From the NCBI GenBank assembly GCA_041686915.1, contig JAWLDB010000135.1:1-7766 (forward strand): a DNA stretch of 7,766 nucleotides, in the 5' to 3' direction. Positions 6,010 to 7,766 of the stretch are shown piece by piece (position 1 is the first letter of the stretch; each line of letters opens with the position of its first letter). This stretch comes from JAWLDB01 sp041686915. GTDB lineage: Bacteria > Bacillota > UBA994 > UBA5500. The notes under the pieces are model-generated. The model saw nothing but the letters and a program-made list of their open reading frames with translations, had not been told where the DNA came from and did no database searches. The position numbers and the translations under genes are program-made.

Positions 6010-6896
6010 CTTAACCATGCCTCCTCCAAAACCTCTAGTTCACCGCTTAAGCAGGCTGTACCACCAATCCATAGGTTGCCGTCAGGAGTTATGCGCACGT
6101 GCACGATACCACTCTTTCCGATTGCATGACCTTGTTCGCCGATGTAGCCAGCAGCTGCATCTGATATAATGCCTGTCTGCAATAGCAAGTAAGCAAGATA
6201 ACCGTTGGATGTCCCTGTTATCGGGTCTTCATTTACACCAGCGACAGGAGCGAAATGACGCAAATGTGTCAGCGCATTGTTATCCAGAGTTTCCAAGGTG
6301 TATGGCGTAATCCCGCGAATACCCCAGCTCTCGCTAACATCACTAAGCCGCGTAAAGTCAGGTTGCAATGACAATAGCTGCTCAAGACTATTCACCGGGA
6401 TGAATACCCGGTTACTTTGTGCCACTTTCAGTGGAAGCTCCCTGTTAAGATTGTCTTCACTAAGGCCCAACGGGCGTAGCAACTCGTCCGCTGATCGCAC
6501 GCAATCCGAAAACTCTGGCGTATCAAGCTGCATCCAGATTAAAGGATCAGGTTGCTCAGGCTGCCTATGTACTTCGATAGCTAGTTCGCCCACGTTACTC
6601 TGCTGCCAATACCTTTCTAGACACGAACATTTATTCGCCATCTCGTCAACTGCCAGCGTATAGAAGCTGGCGATAGTAGCGTGCCCACAAATGTCGACCT
6701 CGCGTTGTGGTGTAAAGAAGCGAGTGCGGAAACGATTTGGCTGAGTTTCTTGCAGAAAAGCGGTTTCCGAAACGCCAATCTGCCTCGCTACAGCTTGCAT
6801 CAATTGGTCAGGCATAGCCTTTTTCAGGAAAACTACACCAGCAGGATTGCCCATGCCAGGTTTATCGCTGAACGCATCAACAATCTTCACCCGCAT
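6000..6896 (-). CDS. PhzF-family isomerase/epimerase-like protein
   Basis: This 298-residue protein has the two-lobed PhzF (diaminopimelate epimerase-like) fold. Visible motifs are the opening VDAFSDKPGMGNPAGVV, the catalytic glutamate E44 in GVSETAFL, D68-I-C-G-H-A-T with H72, DPITGTSNGYL (224-234), the GEQG and GKSGI segments (~253-264) and WIGGTA. The usual DPVTGSAH is DPITGTSN here, a variant that may affect substrate choice. Residues ~85-100 carry two cysteines (KCSC). Family members isomerise small acids; phenazine synthesis is not implied because no other phz gene is present. The start is ATG 6896: AAGGAGG (6905-6911) lies 8 bases upstream, whereas the upstream in-frame codon at 6926 has no SD. 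It is the first gene before coaX, with a short overlap. Confidence 0.88.
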   Translation of the reverse strand: MRVKIVDAFSDKPGMGNPAGVVFLKKAMPDQLMQAVARQIGVSETAFLQETQPNRFRTRFFTPQREVDICGHATIASFYTLAVDEMANKCSCLERYWQQSNVGELAIEVHRQPEQPDPLIWMQLDTPEFSDCVRSADELLRPLGLSEDNLNRELPLKVAQSNRVFIPVNSLEQLLSLQPDFTRLSDVSESWGIRGITPYTLETLDNNALTHLRHFAPVAGVNEDPITGTSNGYLAYLLLQTGIISDAAAGYIGEQGHAIGKSGIVHVRITPDGNLWIGGTACLSGELEVLEEAWLRCF

Positions 6897-6932
6897 TTTC
6901 TGCGCCTCCTTGCTTCTCGGCAGCAAATACCT

Positions 6933-6961
6933 TTGATGATTACGTTAAAAGCCTCTATAAT
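6933..6961 (+). promoter_or_regulatory. Upstream sigma-A-like promoter facing tRNA-Trp
   Basis: TTGATG (6933-6938), a 17-base spacer and a perfect TATAAT (6956-6961) make a strong predicted promoter. A transcript would start near 6968, about 110 bases before the tRNA, and pass through the hairpins at 6999-7014 and 7019-7043. It points away from phzF and lies in the phzF leader. Confidence 0.5.
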
Positions 6962-6965
6962 AGCA
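6957..6965 (-). promoter_or_regulatory. Candidate extended -10 promoter for phzF-coaX
   Basis: The minus strand reads TGCTATTAT, an extended -10 about 60 bases before ATG 6896. No good -35 is present. It overlaps the -10 of the plus-strand promoter at 6933-6961 because TATAAT and its reverse are nearly symmetrical, so one of the two may be a shadow of the other. Confidence 0.35.
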
Positions 6966-6998
6966 ATATATCATAGTTTCTGATGCGCCGGTCAGCGA

Positions 6999-7014
6999 AC
7001 AACACAGCTGTTGT
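6999..7014. repeat. Small inverted repeat upstream of tRNA-Trp
   Basis: ACAACA (6999-7004) and TGTTGT (7009-7014) form a 6-bp stem with loop CAGC. It lies between the two plus-strand promoter-like sites. It may be an operator or an RNA hairpin in a long tRNA precursor. Confidence 0.4.
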
Positions 7015-7018
7015 CCAC

Positions 7019-7043
7019 TCAATGGCAATTATTGCTCCATTGA
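7019..7043. repeat. Inverted repeat overlapping the tRNA-Trp -35
   Basis: TCAATGG (7019-7025) and CCATTGA (7037-7043) are perfect 7-base arms around 11 bases that contain a further CAA/TTG pairing. The right arm covers the first four bases of the -35 element TTGACG. Its position suits a regulator binding site as well as an RNA hairpin from the upstream promoter. Confidence 0.45.
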
Positions 7044-7068
7044 CGACTAAAGCGATCTGTACTATAAT
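7040..7068 (+). promoter_or_regulatory. Sigma-A promoter of tRNA-Trp
   Basis: TTGACG (7040-7045), an exact 17-base spacer and perfect TATAAT (7063-7068) lie directly before the tRNA. Start near 7075 would leave a leader of only about six bases, typical of stable-RNA genes. Confidence 0.88.
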
Positions 7069-7080
7069 ATATTTTGCCGC

Positions 7081-7156
7081 AGGGGTGTAGCTCAATTGGT
7101 AGAGTAGCGGTCTCCAAAACCGTTGGTTGCGGGTTCGAGTCCCTCCGCCCCTGCCA
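7081..7156 (+). tRNA. trnW: tRNA-Trp (CCA anticodon), CCA encoded
   Basis: The cloverleaf folds fully. The acceptor AGGGGTG (7081-7087) pairs with CGCCCCT (7146-7152). The D stem is GCTC/GAGT. The anticodon stem GCGGT/ACCGT holds loop CTCCAAA with anticodon CCA at 7114-7116, reading UGG. The T stem is GCGGG/CCCTC with loop TTCGAGT. The discriminator is G7153 and the terminal CCA (7154-7156) is encoded. One oddity is that the second T-stem pair is C7130 opposite T7144, a mismatch where E. coli tRNA-Trp has G-U. Only one tRNA is present, with its own promoter and terminator, so it forms a monocistronic unit. Confidence 0.97.
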
Positions 7157-7170
7157 AACTTAAACATCGA

Positions 7171-7202
7171 CGCCACAAGCATTTGTGGCGTTTTTGCTTT
7201 TT
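7171..7202 (+). terminator. Intrinsic terminator of tRNA-Trp
   Basis: CGCCACAA (7171-7178) and TTGTGGCG (7183-7190) form a perfect 8-bp stem with loop GCAT, followed by TTTTTGCTTTTTC. It begins 14 bases after the tRNA CCA end. It works in the plus direction only. Confidence 0.93.
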
Positions 7203-7228
7203 CTCTAGAAGCAAAGCCTTGTCAACAC

Positions 7229-7312
7229 ATGAACTGTGATGGCACCATAGAGCACAACGGAATTCTCTACATACGGGAAAGACTAACTAATGGTATCCTT
7301 GTTCTGAAGTGA
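7229..7312 (+). CDS. Possible 27-codon small ORF before the helicase gene
   Basis: An ATG at 7229 opens a 27-residue frame (begins MNCDGTIEHNG, ends TNGILVLK). Its stop codon TGA overlaps the first base of the AGGAGG of the helicase gene, the arrangement of a leader peptide or coupled small gene. Against it, no SD precedes the ATG, no family is recognised, and the frame is simply open upstream through the terminator. Treat it as tentative. Confidence 0.22.
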   Translation: MNCDGTIEHNGILYIRERLTNGILVLK

Positions 7313-7325
7313 GGAGGCTGATCGC

Positions 7326-7766
7326 ATGAGCTTTATGTCATGGCTGAAAATGCCGTTTGAATACACCGGCGACAAAGATTTCTTCAAGCAATTAGACCAC
7401 TGGATAGGTGATGTGTTCTATGAGCGGCTCCCTGACCTTGGCTACGAGGTACGTGAAGAGCAGGTCTATACATCGTTTCATATCATCAAGGCGCTGAAAG
7501 AACGCCAGGTACTATTTGCTGAGGCTGGCTCAGGCACTGGCAAGACGTTCGCCTATCTACTGCCGCTACTGTGCTACGCCAGGCTGAAAGGCAGTCCCGT
7601 CATCCTCGCTTCATCTTCGCCAGTGCTACAGGAACAGCTGATGAACCCTAATGGCGATATTGCCACCCTTTCAAAACAACTTAACCTGGAGATTGATGCA
7701 AGAATCGCTAAACGCCAAGAGCACTACGCCTGTGAACTTAAGCTGGAGCGGCTGGACTGGTCCACC
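7326..7766 (+). CDS. DinG/XPD-family ATP-dependent helicase, N-terminal part
   Basis: This is the first 147 codons of a superfamily 2 DNA helicase that continues beyond the window. The order of motifs is that of DinG/YoaA-type enzymes: Q-motif-like segment YEVREEQ (Q46), Walker A AEAGSGTGKT (residues 65-74) and motif Ia ASSSPVLQEQL (95-105). A cysteine in KRQEHYAC (C136) then stands where the first of four Fe-S cluster cysteines normally lies. The remaining cysteines, the DEAH box and the C-terminal helicase lobe lie outside, so activity cannot be checked. The start is ATG 7326 with AGGAGG (7312-7317) 8 bases upstream. The tRNA terminator precedes it, and no clear promoter was found between. 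Family members unwind DNA with 5'-3' polarity and act in repair or on R-loops; the exact role here is unknown. Confidence 0.88.
   Translation, partial: MSFMSWLKMPFEYTGDKDFFKQLDHWIGDVFYERLPDLGYEVREEQVYTSFHIIKALKERQVLFAEAGSGTGKTFAYLLPLLCYARLKGSPVILASSSPVLQEQLMNPNGDIATLSKQLNLEIDARIAKRQEHYACELKLERLDWST

Noticed and set aside
6277..6663. Plus-strand ORF of 128 codons
   Set aside because: Antisense to the phzF-like gene, whose motifs and SD are clear.
6955..7182. Minus-strand ORF of 75 codons over the tRNA
   Set aside because: It is the antisense of the tRNA-Trp gene; such translations (GGTRTRNQRFWRP-like) are a known false-gene artefact.
1..7766. CRISPR array, insertion sequence, prophage or toxin-antitoxin pair
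   Set aside because: No repeat-spacer pattern, transposase or integrase frame, or terminal repeats were seen on either strand.

Overview
The window looks like chromosome of an endospore-forming Firmicute. The grounds are two CotF-family spore-coat genes, strong AGGAGG-type Shine-Dalgarno (SD) sites before almost every gene, frequent GTG starts, a type III pantothenate kinase and textbook sigma-A promoters. Base composition is near 50% GC by eye. That fits Clostridia or spore-forming Negativicutes better than low-GC Bacillus, but I cannot name the genus. I see no insertion sequence, phage, CRISPR array or attachment site.

Layout. Bases 1-286 hold no convincing gene. From 287 to 6896 every gene lies on the minus strand, so transcription runs right to left: phzF-like isomerase and coaX (overlapping, ending in a clear terminator); two CotF-family coat genes (17-base gap, with their own hairpin terminator); an MBL-fold metallohydrolase; a lipoprotein with a predicted alpha/alpha-toroid fold followed 25 bases later by a degenerate histidine phosphatase; a small basic protein with its own promoter; and a one-frame fusion of an HD phosphohydrolase domain to a CHAP cysteine-peptidase/amidase domain. 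Around 6930-7080 transcription diverges. The plus strand carries two promoter-like sites, a tRNA-Trp(CCA) gene with a strong terminator, a possible 27-codon ORF, and the first 147 codons of a DinG/XPD-family Fe-S helicase that runs off the right edge.

How the genes relate. CoaX makes 4'-phosphopantothenate for coenzyme A. Its neighbour is a PhzF-fold isomerase whose substrate cannot be read from sequence. The coat genes belong to sporulation. The left half (lipoprotein, degenerate phosphatase, basic protein, HD-CHAP) is less conventional. Two points stand out there: the HD-CHAP fusion with no visible export signal, and the phosphatase-fold protein in which the RHG motif reads NHS and the second catalytic histidine is asparagine. 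No complete, obviously new multi-gene system is proven; those two proteins are the best leads.
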